Source: Bradyrhizobium neotropicale
Lineage (GTDB): Bacteria > Pseudomonadota > Alphaproteobacteria > Rhizobiales > Xanthobacteraceae
Assembly: GCF_001641695.1 (NCBI RefSeq)
Contig: NZ_LSEF01000080.1
Coordinates: 121,083-174,566, forward strand
DNA length: 53,484 nt
Reading direction: 5' to 3'
Part shown: one piece after another, positions 23,240 to 31,008 of the stretch
How positions within the stretch are numbered: the first letter of the stretch is position 1
How the letters are laid out: each line of letters starts with the position of its first letter
Notes under the pieces: model-generated
What the model was told of the DNA's origin: nothing
Databases searched by the model: none
What the model saw: only the letters and a program-made list of their open reading frames with translations
Program-made: the position numbers and the translations under genes

Positions 23240-24685
23240 CTAGTCCGCTGCGGCCGAAAGAGCCGGCCTGATTGCGGACTTGCCCTCGCGCGGCCCCCAG
23301 CGCGTCAGCACCACGCTGGAGCAGGAGAGCAGGCCGAGCACGACCATCGAGCTTGCCGCAAGCCAGAAGAAGCCTTGCGCGGTGGCATCATGCGTCGACA
23401 GCCACCAGCCGCAGCTCGCGATGTAAACGAGCCGCGCGGTCTGCGCCAGCACCGGGCCGATCACCTTGGCCGCGCCCTGCGACGAGAAATACATCGTCGA
23501 GGCAAGGCCGATGAAGGCGTAGAACGGCGCCACCGTCGACAGATATTGGTGGCTGGTCGCACGCACGGCCGCGCTGTCGGTGAAGATGTTGACCCAGAGA
23601 TCGGGGAAGAGCGCCACGAGGCATGCCGGCGCGCCGACGGCAACGAAGGCCGACGCTCCCGCGATCCAGGCGATGCGCCGGGCGCGCGCGATGCGGCCGG
23701 CACCGACCGCCATGCCGATCATCGGCACCGAGGCGATCCCGAACGAGAACCCGATCGAGGTCAGCAGGAATTCGAGCCGCGCGCCGATGCCATAGCCGGC
23801 GAGGATCGCGGTGCCGAACTTCGCCAGCATGTGGGTGAAGATCGCGATCGTCAGCACCGATTGCAGCGGCGAGAAACAGGCGATGGCGCCGACCTTCAGG
23901 ATGTCGAAGAACATCGCCCATTGCACGCGCAAGCCGCGCAGCTTCGGCACGACACGGGCGCGGCCGGAGAACAGGTACCAGCCCATCACGCCGATGTTCA
24001 TCGTATAGGCGATCAGCGCGCCGGCCGCGACGCCGCGCATGCCGAGTTGCGGCACCGGCCCGAGCCCGAGGCCAAGCGTGCCGCCGAGCACGACCTGCCA
24101 GACCGCGGAGTTGAGGATCAGCAGCGAGGGCAGCTTCATGTTGCCGGTGCCGCGCAGCACGCCCGCCATGGTGTTGAGCAGCCAGGGCAGCACGGCGCCG
24201 CCGAAGAACACCTGCGTGTAAGCGATCGCATGCGCGAGCACCGCGCCGCGGCCGCCGAGCAATTCGAGGAGGCGCGGCCCGAAGATCAGCATGCCCAGCA
24301 TGAAGACGAGACCGAAGCTGACGCCGATCAGCAGCGCATGCGCGGCGAGCGTGCCGGCGCGCTCGCGATCGCCGGCGCCGAGTGCGCGCGCGATGGCGGA
24401 GGCCACCGCGCCGCCCATGGCGCCGCCCGACATCGTCATGGTCAGGATGACTGTCGGAAACACCAGCGCCATCGCAGCGAGTGCCTCGACGCCGAGCCGG
24501 CCGATATAGGAGGTCTCCGCGATCACCACGCAAGTGCCGGCCGACAGCGCGACCACGTTCGGCCAGGCGAGGCTGAGCAGCGTGCGCAGAATCGGTCCGT
24601 CGGTCAGTGCGCTCCTCACCGGCCGCGAAGGCGGCGGCAGCGGACGCTCTTGTTCATCGACCGGGATTTCGGCGATGTCGGACAT
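23240..24685 (-). CDS. MATE-family efflux transporter
   Basis: 481 aa from ATG 24685 (AGAGGAA upstream). Twelve hydrophobic segments arranged as two homologous halves, starting LAWPNVVALSAGTCVVIAET, where the Pro-Asn step is typical of the family, with the second half beginning near FFDILKVGAIACFSPLQSVL. MATE proteins expel cationic drugs, phenolics or organic acids using Na+ or H+. It is monocistronic, with a promoter probably in the 165-bp gap to the next gene. Confidence 0.9.
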   Translation of the reverse strand: MSDIAEIPVDEQERPLPPPSRPVRSALTDGPILRTLLSLAWPNVVALSAGTCVVIAETSYIGRLGVEALAAMALVFPTVILTMTMSGGAMGGAVASAIARALGAGDRERAGTLAAHALLIGVSFGLVFMLGMLIFGPRLLELLGGRGAVLAHAIAYTQVFFGGAVLPWLLNTMAGVLRGTGNMKLPSLLILNSAVWQVVLGGTLGLGLGPVPQLGMRGVAAGALIAYTMNIGVMGWYLFSGRARVVPKLRGLRVQWAMFFDILKVGAIACFSPLQSVLTIAIFTHMLAKFGTAILAGYGIGARLEFLLTSIGFSFGIASVPMIGMAVGAGRIARARRIAWIAGASAFVAVGAPACLVALFPDLWVNIFTDSAAVRATSHQYLSTVAPFYAFIGLASTMYFSSQGAAKVIGPVLAQTARLVYIASCGWWLSTHDATAQGFFWLAASSMVVLGLLSCSSVVLTRWGPREGKSAIRPALSAAAD

Positions 24686-24851
24686 TTCCTCTCCGGGGCC
24701 CGAACGCCAACCAGGGCGCGGCAATGACTAGCTGTGCCAATGAATATCTTCGCGTCAAAGGCGCGGTAGGCACTTGTTAGCACGGCCGGCACCGATTCCT
24801 CCTGCGCCGGACGCAGGCGTGCCCTGCGGCAGCGCATTTCAGCGGGTGGAA

Positions 24852-25904
24852 TTACTCGATCGTCCACATCAGCGGCGGACGACCGCCCGCTGGCGCGCGC
24901 ATGTGCACGCCGATATGGCGGCCGCAGCCGGCGGCCAGTCCCTCGAACAAGCCCTCCAGCACCTTGGCGCACGCGGGATGATAATCGGCGACATCGTCCA
25001 TCAGCTTCCAGCTCTGCTGACGGATTTCGAATGTGCCTTCGGAGCTCGTCATCTCGGCGGCATCGTCCTGCGCGGTGAACAGCGCCTGCAGGAACGATGC
25101 GAACTCGCCCGCACCACCGCGGCCCGCCGACAGCGCGGAGGCGACCTCGTCAAAGGACTGCATGCCGATCAGCTTGCCGGTGAGGTGCAGCAGATAGCTC
25201 GCATCCTCCGGCCCGAACAATTGCACCATCACGGGCGCCGCGGTGCGCACATATTCCATGGCGTAGTTGCGATAGGCCTTTTCCAGCCGCGGCTTCGGCC
25301 AGCTCGCGACGGGCAGCGCCGGCGCGGTCTTCGCATCGAACAGCGGCGCTTCCAGATGCCGCGCGAATACGAGGCGCTGATCGAGCTCGAGCGGATGATC
25401 GTATTGGTAGTAGTAGCCCTCTAACCCGTCCTGACCGTCGACGCTCTGCTTGGTGCAGACGAAGCCGAGGCGGAGATCGCCGAGCGCGACGCCGTTATTG
25501 GCGTGCCAGCCGCGCAGCATCGCACGCGACACCTCGCCCGGCACGCCGCAGATCGCCGTGCCCTTCCAGATCCAGCGCGGCGGCGGATAGCGGATCCAGG
25601 CCTTGGCGTCGCTCTCGTACATGTATTCGACATGCACGCCGCCGATCCAGTTGGAGAGATAGTGATATTGCGCGGCCGCCACCGCCGGCGGCAGGTGACT
25701 GATGCCGAGCTTCTTCAACCCCGGCAGGAAGCGCTCCTGCTGCTGGCGGCGGAACACGCGGAAGACGAATTCGGCGGCATCCGCCGTGCCGCGCCGCGTC
25801 ACCACCGTGAGGATCAGCCCAGTGAAATAGGCATGGTAGAGATCGGCGACGGCGCGCCAGCGTTTCCACTGAGCCTCCTGCGCGGAGTCCAACGTGACGG
25901 CCAT
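24852..25904 (-). CDS. Hypothetical protein, unassigned 350-aa family
   Basis: 350 aa from ATG 25904 (GGGAG 5 bases upstream; GTG 25910 also possible). It is soluble, rich in Trp and aromatic residues, with no signal peptide or membrane segment. Notable stretches are LPPAVAAAQYHYLSNWIGG, AKAWIRYPPPRWIWKGTA and the C-terminal GCGRHIGVHMRAP. The pattern ICGVPGEVSRAMLRGWH suggests an enzyme-like core. I do not recognise the family. It is followed by the MATE gene on the same strand and preceded by a PAS protein gene. Confidence 0.7.
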   Translation of the reverse strand: MAVTLDSAQEAQWKRWRAVADLYHAYFTGLILTVVTRRGTADAAEFVFRVFRRQQQERFLPGLKKLGISHLPPAVAAAQYHYLSNWIGGVHVEYMYESDAKAWIRYPPPRWIWKGTAICGVPGEVSRAMLRGWHANNGVALGDLRLGFVCTKQSVDGQDGLEGYYYQYDHPLELDQRLVFARHLEAPLFDAKTAPALPVASWPKPRLEKAYRNYAMEYVRTAAPVMVQLFGPEDASYLLHLTGKLIGMQSFDEVASALSAGRGGAGEFASFLQALFTAQDDAAEMTSSEGTFEIRQQSWKLMDDVADYHPACAKVLEGLFEGLAAGCGRHIGVHMRAPAGGRPPLMWTIE

Positions 25905-26008
25905 GTTCACTCCCGATCGTTGTTTTGATCGAGTGTGTCACTGCACCCCGTGACAGGCAACCTGACGCTCATGCAGGCCGCTCTGCACAGAGGCTCACCA
26001 ATTCCGTA

Positions 26009-26422
26009 TCACGAATTTTGCGTCGCCTTGGCGGCACGCTCGCGCTCGACCCGTTCGGTGACATCACGCGCCATCGCGACCGATCCCTGCACGATCCCAC
26101 CGGCATCGCGCACCAGCGCGAAGGTCATCTCGATGTAGAGCCTGCGCCCGCTCTTGTGCAACGCGCGGGTCAGCGTCGGTCGACCCGCAAGCTTCATGGT
26201 GCCACTCGCAATCGCGGTCTCGAAGCCTTTCCAATGCGCGGCGCGCAAATGCTCGGGAACGATCAGATCGAGATTTTGGCCAAGCGCTTCGTCCGCGGAG
26301 AAGCCGAACAGCGCGCTCGATGCACGATTCCAGCGCACGATCGTGCCGGAGCGATCCGAGTAGATCAGCGCGTCGGCGGCGTCTTCGAGGATCTTTGCGT
26401 CCAGTTCGGGTTGATTACTCAT
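26009..26422 (-). CDS. Single-PAS-domain protein
   Basis: 137 aa from ATG 26422 (GAGGTGACGAG upstream). Residues about 10-125 form one PAS domain with its PAC end: ILEDAADALIYSDRSGTIVR and WNRASSALFGFSADEALGQ at the start, then RLYIEMTFALVRDAGGIVQG. No kinase, GGDEF or helix-turn-helix domain is attached. It probably works as a sensor module with a partner protein. The motif set (WNRASSALFGFS) is typical of redox or light PAS folds, but cofactor residues are not decisive. Confidence 0.83.
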   Translation of the reverse strand: MSNQPELDAKILEDAADALIYSDRSGTIVRWNRASSALFGFSADEALGQNLDLIVPEHLRAAHWKGFETAIASGTMKLAGRPTLTRALHKSGRRLYIEMTFALVRDAGGIVQGSVAMARDVTERVERERAAKATQNS

Positions 26423-26442
26423 CTCGTCACCTCGCGCGAAAT

Positions 26443-26525
26443 GTAGCCCGGATGGAGCGCAGCGCAATCCGGGATGTGCTTGGCGAGGAGAGTTCCCGGA
26501 TTTCGCTTCGCTGCATCCGGGCTAC
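26443..26525. repeat. Palindromic repeat (GTAGCCCGGATG family)
   Basis: 83 bp bounded by GTAGCCCGGATG and its mirror CATCCGGGCTAC, with inner GCGCAGCGCAATCCGGGA-type arms. It is a widespread alphaproteobacterial intergenic repeat and lies between the PAS and dcd genes. Confidence 0.8.
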
Positions 26526-26534
26526 CGAAGGCAG

Positions 26535-27641
26535 CTACACCCGAAAATGCTTGCTCAGCTTCAGGCCCTGGGCCTGGTAATTGGAGCCGATGCGCTGGCC
26601 GTACATCGCGTCGGGACGCGCCAGCATCTTCTCGTAGACGAGGCGGCCGACGATCTGGCCATGCTCGAGGATGAAGGGCACTTCGCGCGAACGCACCTCC
26701 AGCACCGCACGGGCGCCCTGCCCGCCGGCGCCGGCATAGCCGAAGCCTGGATCGAAGAAGCCGGCATAGTGCACGCGGAACTCGCCGACCAGCGGATCGA
26801 ACGGCACCATCTCCGCGGCAAAGTCGGGCGGCACCTGCACCGCTTCCTTGGAAGCGAGGATATAGAACTCGCCGGGATCGAGGATCAGGCTGCCGTCGGG
26901 TCGCGCCGAGATCGGCTCCCAGAAATCCTCGACCGCGTAGCCCGAGCGGCGGTCGACATCGACGACGCCGGTGTGGCGCTTGGCGCGGTAGCCGACGAAG
27001 CCGCCGCCCTTCTCCCCGGAAAGATCGACGGAGACGGCGACACCGCCGGAGAGATCGGCCTCGTCGACATCGACGAGGCGCTCGGCCGCATGGAGCGCGT
27101 CGAGCTCGTCGGCATTGAGGATGGCATCACCGGTGCGGAAGCGGACCTGCGACAGGCGCGAGCCTTCGCGCACCAGCACCGGAAACGTCTTCGGGCTGAT
27201 CTCGGCATAGAGCGGGCCGTGATAGCCGGCGCCGATCATGTCGAAGCGACGAGTGCCATCCGCGATCACCCGGGTGAAGACGTCGAGCCGGCCGGTCGAG
27301 CTTTTCGGATTCGCCGCCGCGACGATCTCCGGCGGCAGCGCGAGGCTTTCCAGGAGCGGCACGATGTAGACGCAGTTGGTCTCCAGCACCGCGCCGTCGG
27401 CGAGGCTGAACTCGTGCAGCTTCAGCTCGTCGATGCGCTCGGCGACGGTGGCGCCGGGTCCGGGCAGGAAGCTTGCGCGCACGCGATAGGCGATGTCGCC
27501 AAGCCGAAGATCGAGGCTCGCCGGCTGGATCTGGCTTTCGACGAAGTCGTAGGCAGGCAGGATGAGCCCCTCTTCCGCCATCGCCGCGATCATGCGGTCG
27601 GGCAGGATACCATTCGCGTCGGCAGCAACCGTGAACGTCAA
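26535..27641 (-). CDS. dcd: 2'-Deoxycytidine 5'-triphosphate deaminase, long form
   Basis: 368 aa, about twice the length of E. coli Dcd. It matches the alphaproteobacterial fused form in which two dUTPase-like jelly-roll modules are joined. Visible motifs are DFVESQIQPASLDLRLGD, NPKSSTGRLDVFTRVIADG (the phosphate-binding SSxGR loop) and a second-half FFDPGFGYAGAGGQG-type segment. It deaminates dCTP to dUTP as the first step of dTTP supply. It stands alone, with its promoter facing the metZ leader region. Confidence 0.92.
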   Translation of the reverse strand: MTFTVAADANGILPDRMIAAMAEEGLILPAYDFVESQIQPASLDLRLGDIAYRVRASFLPGPGATVAERIDELKLHEFSLADGAVLETNCVYIVPLLESLALPPEIVAAANPKSSTGRLDVFTRVIADGTRRFDMIGAGYHGPLYAEISPKTFPVLVREGSRLSQVRFRTGDAILNADELDALHAAERLVDVDEADLSGGVAVSVDLSGEKGGGFVGYRAKRHTGVVDVDRRSGYAVEDFWEPISARPDGSLILDPGEFYILASKEAVQVPPDFAAEMVPFDPLVGEFRVHYAGFFDPGFGYAGAGGQGARAVLEVRSREVPFILEHGQIVGRLVYEKMLARPDAMYGQRIGSNYQAQGLKLSKHFRV

Positions 27642-27754
27642 ACGGTGGTCCTCTTCGGGGTCAAACGCATCCGAAAACGCGGAAAAATGAACCTTTTACG
27701 GCTATCCGATGGACGCCTTGACGGAAAGGGCATTGCGGAATAAGAGCATGACTT

Positions 27755-27811
27755 ATCCCGTGGTGATTTGAGCCGGCCGGCTTGCAGCCACGTTAAATAA
27801 GTCGCTAAACA
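27755..27811 (+). promoter_or_regulatory. SAM-II (metA-type) riboswitch
   Basis: The sequence follows the SAM-II consensus closely. P1 is CGTGG (27759-27763) with CCACG (27788-27792), enclosing TGATTTGAGCCGGC and the GGCTTGCAG loop part. The A-rich GTTAAATAAGTCGCTAAACA follows, and the 3' strand AAGTC (27799-27803) can pair with GGCTT of the loop to form the pseudoknot. It lies upstream of metZ. SAM binding should lower expression of this methionine gene. Confidence 0.93.
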
Positions 27812-27864
27812 GGCCGGGGACCTCTGTGATCCCGGCCAGTGGAGATATCCAGGCCGGTTTTTTT
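27812..27864 (+). terminator. Intrinsic terminator with competing hairpin after SAM-II aptamer
   Basis: CCGGCC (27832-27837), with an inner TGGA/TCCA step, pairs with GGCCGG (27852-27857), followed by seven T (27858-27864). The same CCGGCC can instead pair with GGCCGGG at 27812-27818. The two hairpins exclude each other, so a terminator/alternative switch ahead of metZ is plausible. Confidence 0.8.
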
Positions 27865-27903
27865 GTGACCGCTTTCGCTCGCGTGGTCATGTCGGAGGTA
27901 CCT

Positions 27904-29091
27904 ATGTCGAAGTCGCCTGCTACTTACCGTCCCGAAACCCGCCTGGTCCATTCCGGCACCCTGCGCTCGCAATATGGCGAGACGTCGGAGTCGCTGTTCC
28001 TGACACAGGGCTATGTCTACAACAGCGCCGAGGAGTGCGAGGCGCGGTTCAAGGGCGAGGATCCCGGCTTCATCTATTCGCGCTATTCGAACCCGACGAT
28101 CGCGATGTTCGAGCGCCGCATGATCGAGCTCGAGGGCGCCGAAGCCGCCCGCTCGGCGGCAACCGGCATGGCCGCGGTGACCACCGCGATCCTGGCACCG
28201 CTGAAGGCCGGCGATCACGTGGTGGCCTCGCGGGCGCTGTTCGGCTCGTGCCTCTATGTCGTGCAGGACCTGTTGCCGCGCTACGGCATCGAGACCACGC
28301 TGGTCGACGGTCTCGACCTCGACCAGTGGCAGCGCGCACTGAAGCCGAACACGAAAACCTTCTTCCTGGAGAGCCCGACCAATCCGACGCTCGACGTCCT
28401 CGATATCCCCGGGATTGCCGAGATCGCGCACAAGGGCGGCGCGCGACTGGTCGTCGACAACGTGTTCGCAACGCCGATCTGGCAGAGCCCGCTGGCGCTG
28501 GGCGCCGACGTCGTGGTCTATTCCGCGACAAAGCATATCGACGGCCAGGGCCGCTGCCTCGGCGGCATCATCCTGTCCTCGGAAGCCTTCATCGCCGAGC
28601 ACATCCACAACTTCATGCGCCAGACCGGGCCGTCGATCTCGCCCTTCAATGCCTGGGTCCTGCTCAAGGGCCTGGAGACGCTGGGCGTGCGCGTGCGCGC
28701 GCAGACCGATACTGCGGCCCGCATCGCCGAGGTGCTGGCGAGTCATCCCAAGATTTCGCGGCTGGTCTATCCCGGCCGCGCCGATCATCCACAGGCGGCG
28801 CTGGTGAAGAAGCAGATGCGCGGCGGCTCGACGCTGGTCGGCTTCGAGGTGAAGGGCGGCAAGCAGGCGGCCTTCCGCGTGCTCAATGCGCTCAAGCTTG
28901 CGAAGATCTCCAACAACCTTGGCGATGCCAAGAGCCTCGTCACGCACCCGGCGACCACGACGCATCAGCGCCTGAAGCCGGAAGACCGCGCCGCGCTCGG
29001 CATCAGCGAGGGCTTCATCCGCTTCTCGACGGGGCTCGAGCATGCGGACGATCTGATCGAGGATCTCACCGCGGCGCTGGAGAAGGCGTGA
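27904..29091 (+). CDS. metZ: O-succinylhomoserine sulfhydrylase
   Basis: 395 aa from ATG 27904, with GGAGG 5 bases before it. It is a PLP-dependent Cys/Met-metabolism enzyme (gamma family). The active-site lysine is in VVYSATKHIDGQGRCLGG, the cofactor-tyrosine region in FIYSRYSNPT, and the substrate-side arginine is probably in the C-terminal GFIRFSTGLEH. It makes homocysteine from O-succinylhomoserine and sulfide. MetZ rather than MetB is supported by overall resemblance and the riboswitch, though a cystathionine gamma-synthase role cannot be excluded from sequence alone. It is controlled by the SAM-II leader upstream. Confidence 0.93.
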   Translation: MSKSPATYRPETRLVHSGTLRSQYGETSESLFLTQGYVYNSAEECEARFKGEDPGFIYSRYSNPTIAMFERRMIELEGAEAARSAATGMAAVTTAILAPLKAGDHVVASRALFGSCLYVVQDLLPRYGIETTLVDGLDLDQWQRALKPNTKTFFLESPTNPTLDVLDIPGIAEIAHKGGARLVVDNVFATPIWQSPLALGADVVVYSATKHIDGQGRCLGGIILSSEAFIAEHIHNFMRQTGPSISPFNAWVLLKGLETLGVRVRAQTDTAARIAEVLASHPKISRLVYPGRADHPQAALVKKQMRGGSTLVGFEVKGGKQAAFRVLNALKLAKISNNLGDAKSLVTHPATTTHQRLKPEDRAALGISEGFIRFSTGLEHADDLIEDLTAALEKA

Positions 29092-29106
29092 GGCGATCGA
29101 GGTCTC

Positions 29107-29204
29107 GTAGGGTGGGCAAAGCGAAAGCGTGCCCACCATTCACGATCGCACGGTCGATAGATGGTGGGCACAGCGCGCGAAGAGCGCGCCTTTGCCCACC
29201 CTAC
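29107..29204. repeat. Palindromic repeat, family A (copy 2)
   Basis: 98 bp with GTAGGGTGGGCAAAG and CTTTGCCCACCCTAC-type ends. It lies between convergent metZ and the SGNH gene. Compare the copies at 21218 and 32836. Confidence 0.88.
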
Positions 29205-29214
29205 GCAGCGATGC

Positions 29215-30216
29215 CTACATCGGCCGATACGTCCGCACATCCGCCGGCACGTTGACGCCGAGCTTGATCTGGCCGACGGAGCGGATGATGTCGTCGCCGA
29301 GGAGCTGGGCGAAGCAGGCGTAGCCCCAGTCGTTCATGTGCAGGCCGTCGGCTATGACGAAGCTCTCCACCGGGAGAGCCTGCTTCTCGTGCCACTCGCG
29401 CATCACCTCGAAGCGCGGGAAGATGCCGACGTGACGGAGCTCGGCGACCTTGCCGAGCAGCCTCACCATCCGGCTCGCGCTTTCGGGGCGCTCGGTGACG
29501 CGCGGCGAATATTGCGGATCGACCAGCACGATGTCGGCGCCGCCGGCAGCCTGGATGCGGGAGATGCCGTCCTCGACGAGCTTGGCGGTGTCGGCGGGAT
29601 CGAGATTGCGCAGAACGGCATTGGTGCCGACCTGCCAGATCACGAGATCCGGATGCACGTCGATCACCTCCTTCCGGAGGCGCTTCATCATTTCCGGCGC
29701 ATCCTCGCCGCCGACGCCGGCATTGATGACGGTGATGTCGGCGCTCGGATATTGCCGGCGAAGCTGGGCGGCGAGGCGGTTCGGATAGTTGAACTCCGGC
29801 GAACTCGCGCCGAAGCCTGCGGTCGACGACGATCCGAACGCGACGATCACGACGGGCCGGCCCTCAATCAGCTTGCCCGCGACGTGCGGCAGCGAGCCCA
29901 TCGGCTTCGCGCCGCCCTTCGGCGGCAGGCAGGGCACACGGCTGAAGATGTCGCCGGCGGATTTCGCGACCTGCTTCACCTTGTCGATGGCGCGCCCGGC
30001 AATGCCACGCTGGTCGGCGGGTGGCTGCGAGGTCACGGCAACCGTGGTCTGGGACGGTGATGCGGGAGCGGGACTATTGGCCGACTGCGGTGCCGGCGTC
30101 GCTTGTGCGGCCTGTGCTTGCGCTGGCAACAGCGAGACGGGCGTCAGCAACAGCAGGGCCGCCGCTGCGGGTCCGGCCAGCCATGCCGACAGGCAAAAAG
30201 GGCGGAAAGAACTCAT
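29215..30216 (-). CDS. Periplasmic SGNH/GDSL hydrolase (intact catalytic blocks)
   Basis: 333 aa with a signal peptide (to about residue 36) and an Ala/Pro/Ser-rich linker. The SGNH blocks are present: block I AFGSSSTAGFG (Ser130), block II NAGVGGED (Gly), block III VGTNA (Asn199) and block V DGLHMNDWGY (Asp290, His293). Such domains hydrolyse or transfer acyl esters. It is the third gene of the opgC operon, 12 bases after the second. A role in adding or trimming acyl groups on periplasmic glucan is inferred from the neighbours. Confidence 0.83.
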   Translation of the reverse strand: MSSFRPFCLSAWLAGPAAAALLLLTPVSLLPAQAQAAQATPAPQSANSPAPASPSQTTVAVTSQPPADQRGIAGRAIDKVKQVAKSAGDIFSRVPCLPPKGGAKPMGSLPHVAGKLIEGRPVVIVAFGSSSTAGFGASSPEFNYPNRLAAQLRRQYPSADITVINAGVGGEDAPEMMKRLRKEVIDVHPDLVIWQVGTNAVLRNLDPADTAKLVEDGISRIQAAGGADIVLVDPQYSPRVTERPESASRMVRLLGKVAELRHVGIFPRFEVMREWHEKQALPVESFVIADGLHMNDWGYACFAQLLGDDIIRSVGQIKLGVNVPADVRTYRPM

Positions 30217-30228
30217 TTACGCTAGACC

Positions 30229-31008
30229 TCAATTTTGCTGCTGGGCCGGCCCGAGATGGGCGGCGTCGATCACGAACTGCGCCAGCGCCCGGCCAAGACA
30301 GTCATGGACCTGCTTTGCCAATTCAGGGCCGCGCGATGGGCTGAACAGGTCGAACTGACCCTGGTCATTCCATTGCCGCATGATCGCGAAACGGTCGAAC
30401 AGCGGGATGTCATGCTCCTGGGCCACCACGCGCATATTGTCGAGGTAGGGCGGCACCGAGATCATGGTTTCGGTTCGCGGGCTGTACTGCAAGTTCATCA
30501 AGACGACGTCAGCCCCTGCATTTTGCAACGCAGCAACCCCTTCGGTGACTGCGCCGCGAAACTCATCGGGATCGATGGATCGGATAGCATCCACGGTCCC
30601 GGTCTGCCAGATGACCAAAGTAGGCCTTTTTTCTTCCATCAGCTTAACGAAGGTCGAGGCAGCCTCCGCTGCCGTCTTCTTGCTCTGTATTTCTACGGAG
30701 ACATGAACGGGCTCGGATGGCGGCAGCTTTTCCTTCAGGATCGCCTGCATGCGCGCCGGGTAGGAGCTGTCCTCCGAGGACGGAATCGTGGTCGAGCGGC
30801 TGCCGATGACCAGAATCTCGAGCGGCTTGCCGTCCTTGACGGTGTCGGCGACCTTGTGGAGCTGGCTGTCGGTTGTGAGCAGATAGGACGGCAGTTCGCA
30901 GGCCGGGGGCGTGGCAGGAGCAGCCGGCGCAGCGTCCTCCGCGCGCGCCGACGGCGCGGCGAGACCACCGCACAGCAGGATCAGGCTCAGGAGAACCTTC
31001 GCCTTCAT
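30229..31008 (-). CDS. Periplasmic SGNH-fold protein with lost catalytic residues
   Basis: 259 aa with a signal peptide (MKAKVLLSLILLCGGLAAPS). It is a paralogue of the next gene: LVIWQTGTVDAIRSIDPDEF aligns with LVIWQVGTNAVLRNLDPADT, and LQYSPR with PQYSPR. However, block I reads IGSRSTT (Arg71 where the partner has Ser130), block II has no Gly/Asn, block III is GTVD (Val139 for Asn), and the DxxH of block V is replaced by a stretch ending CLGRALAQ. It is therefore probably a non-catalytic partner. Its ATG shares one base with the opgC stop (TGATG). Confidence 0.8.
   Translation of the reverse strand: MKAKVLLSLILLCGGLAAPSARAEDAAPAAPATPPACELPSYLLTTDSQLHKVADTVKDGKPLEILVIGSRSTTIPSSEDSSYPARMQAILKEKLPPSEPVHVSVEIQSKKTAAEAASTFVKLMEEKRPTLVIWQTGTVDAIRSIDPDEFRGAVTEGVAALQNAGADVVLMNLQYSPRTETMISVPPYLDNMRVVAQEHDIPLFDRFAIMRQWNDQGQFDLFSPSRGPELAKQVHDCLGRALAQFVIDAAHLGPAQQQN

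Noticed and set aside
23054..24727. 557-codon plus-strand frame, His/Arg/Asp-rich
   Set aside because: Mirror of the MATE transporter gene; its composition is that of a shadow frame.
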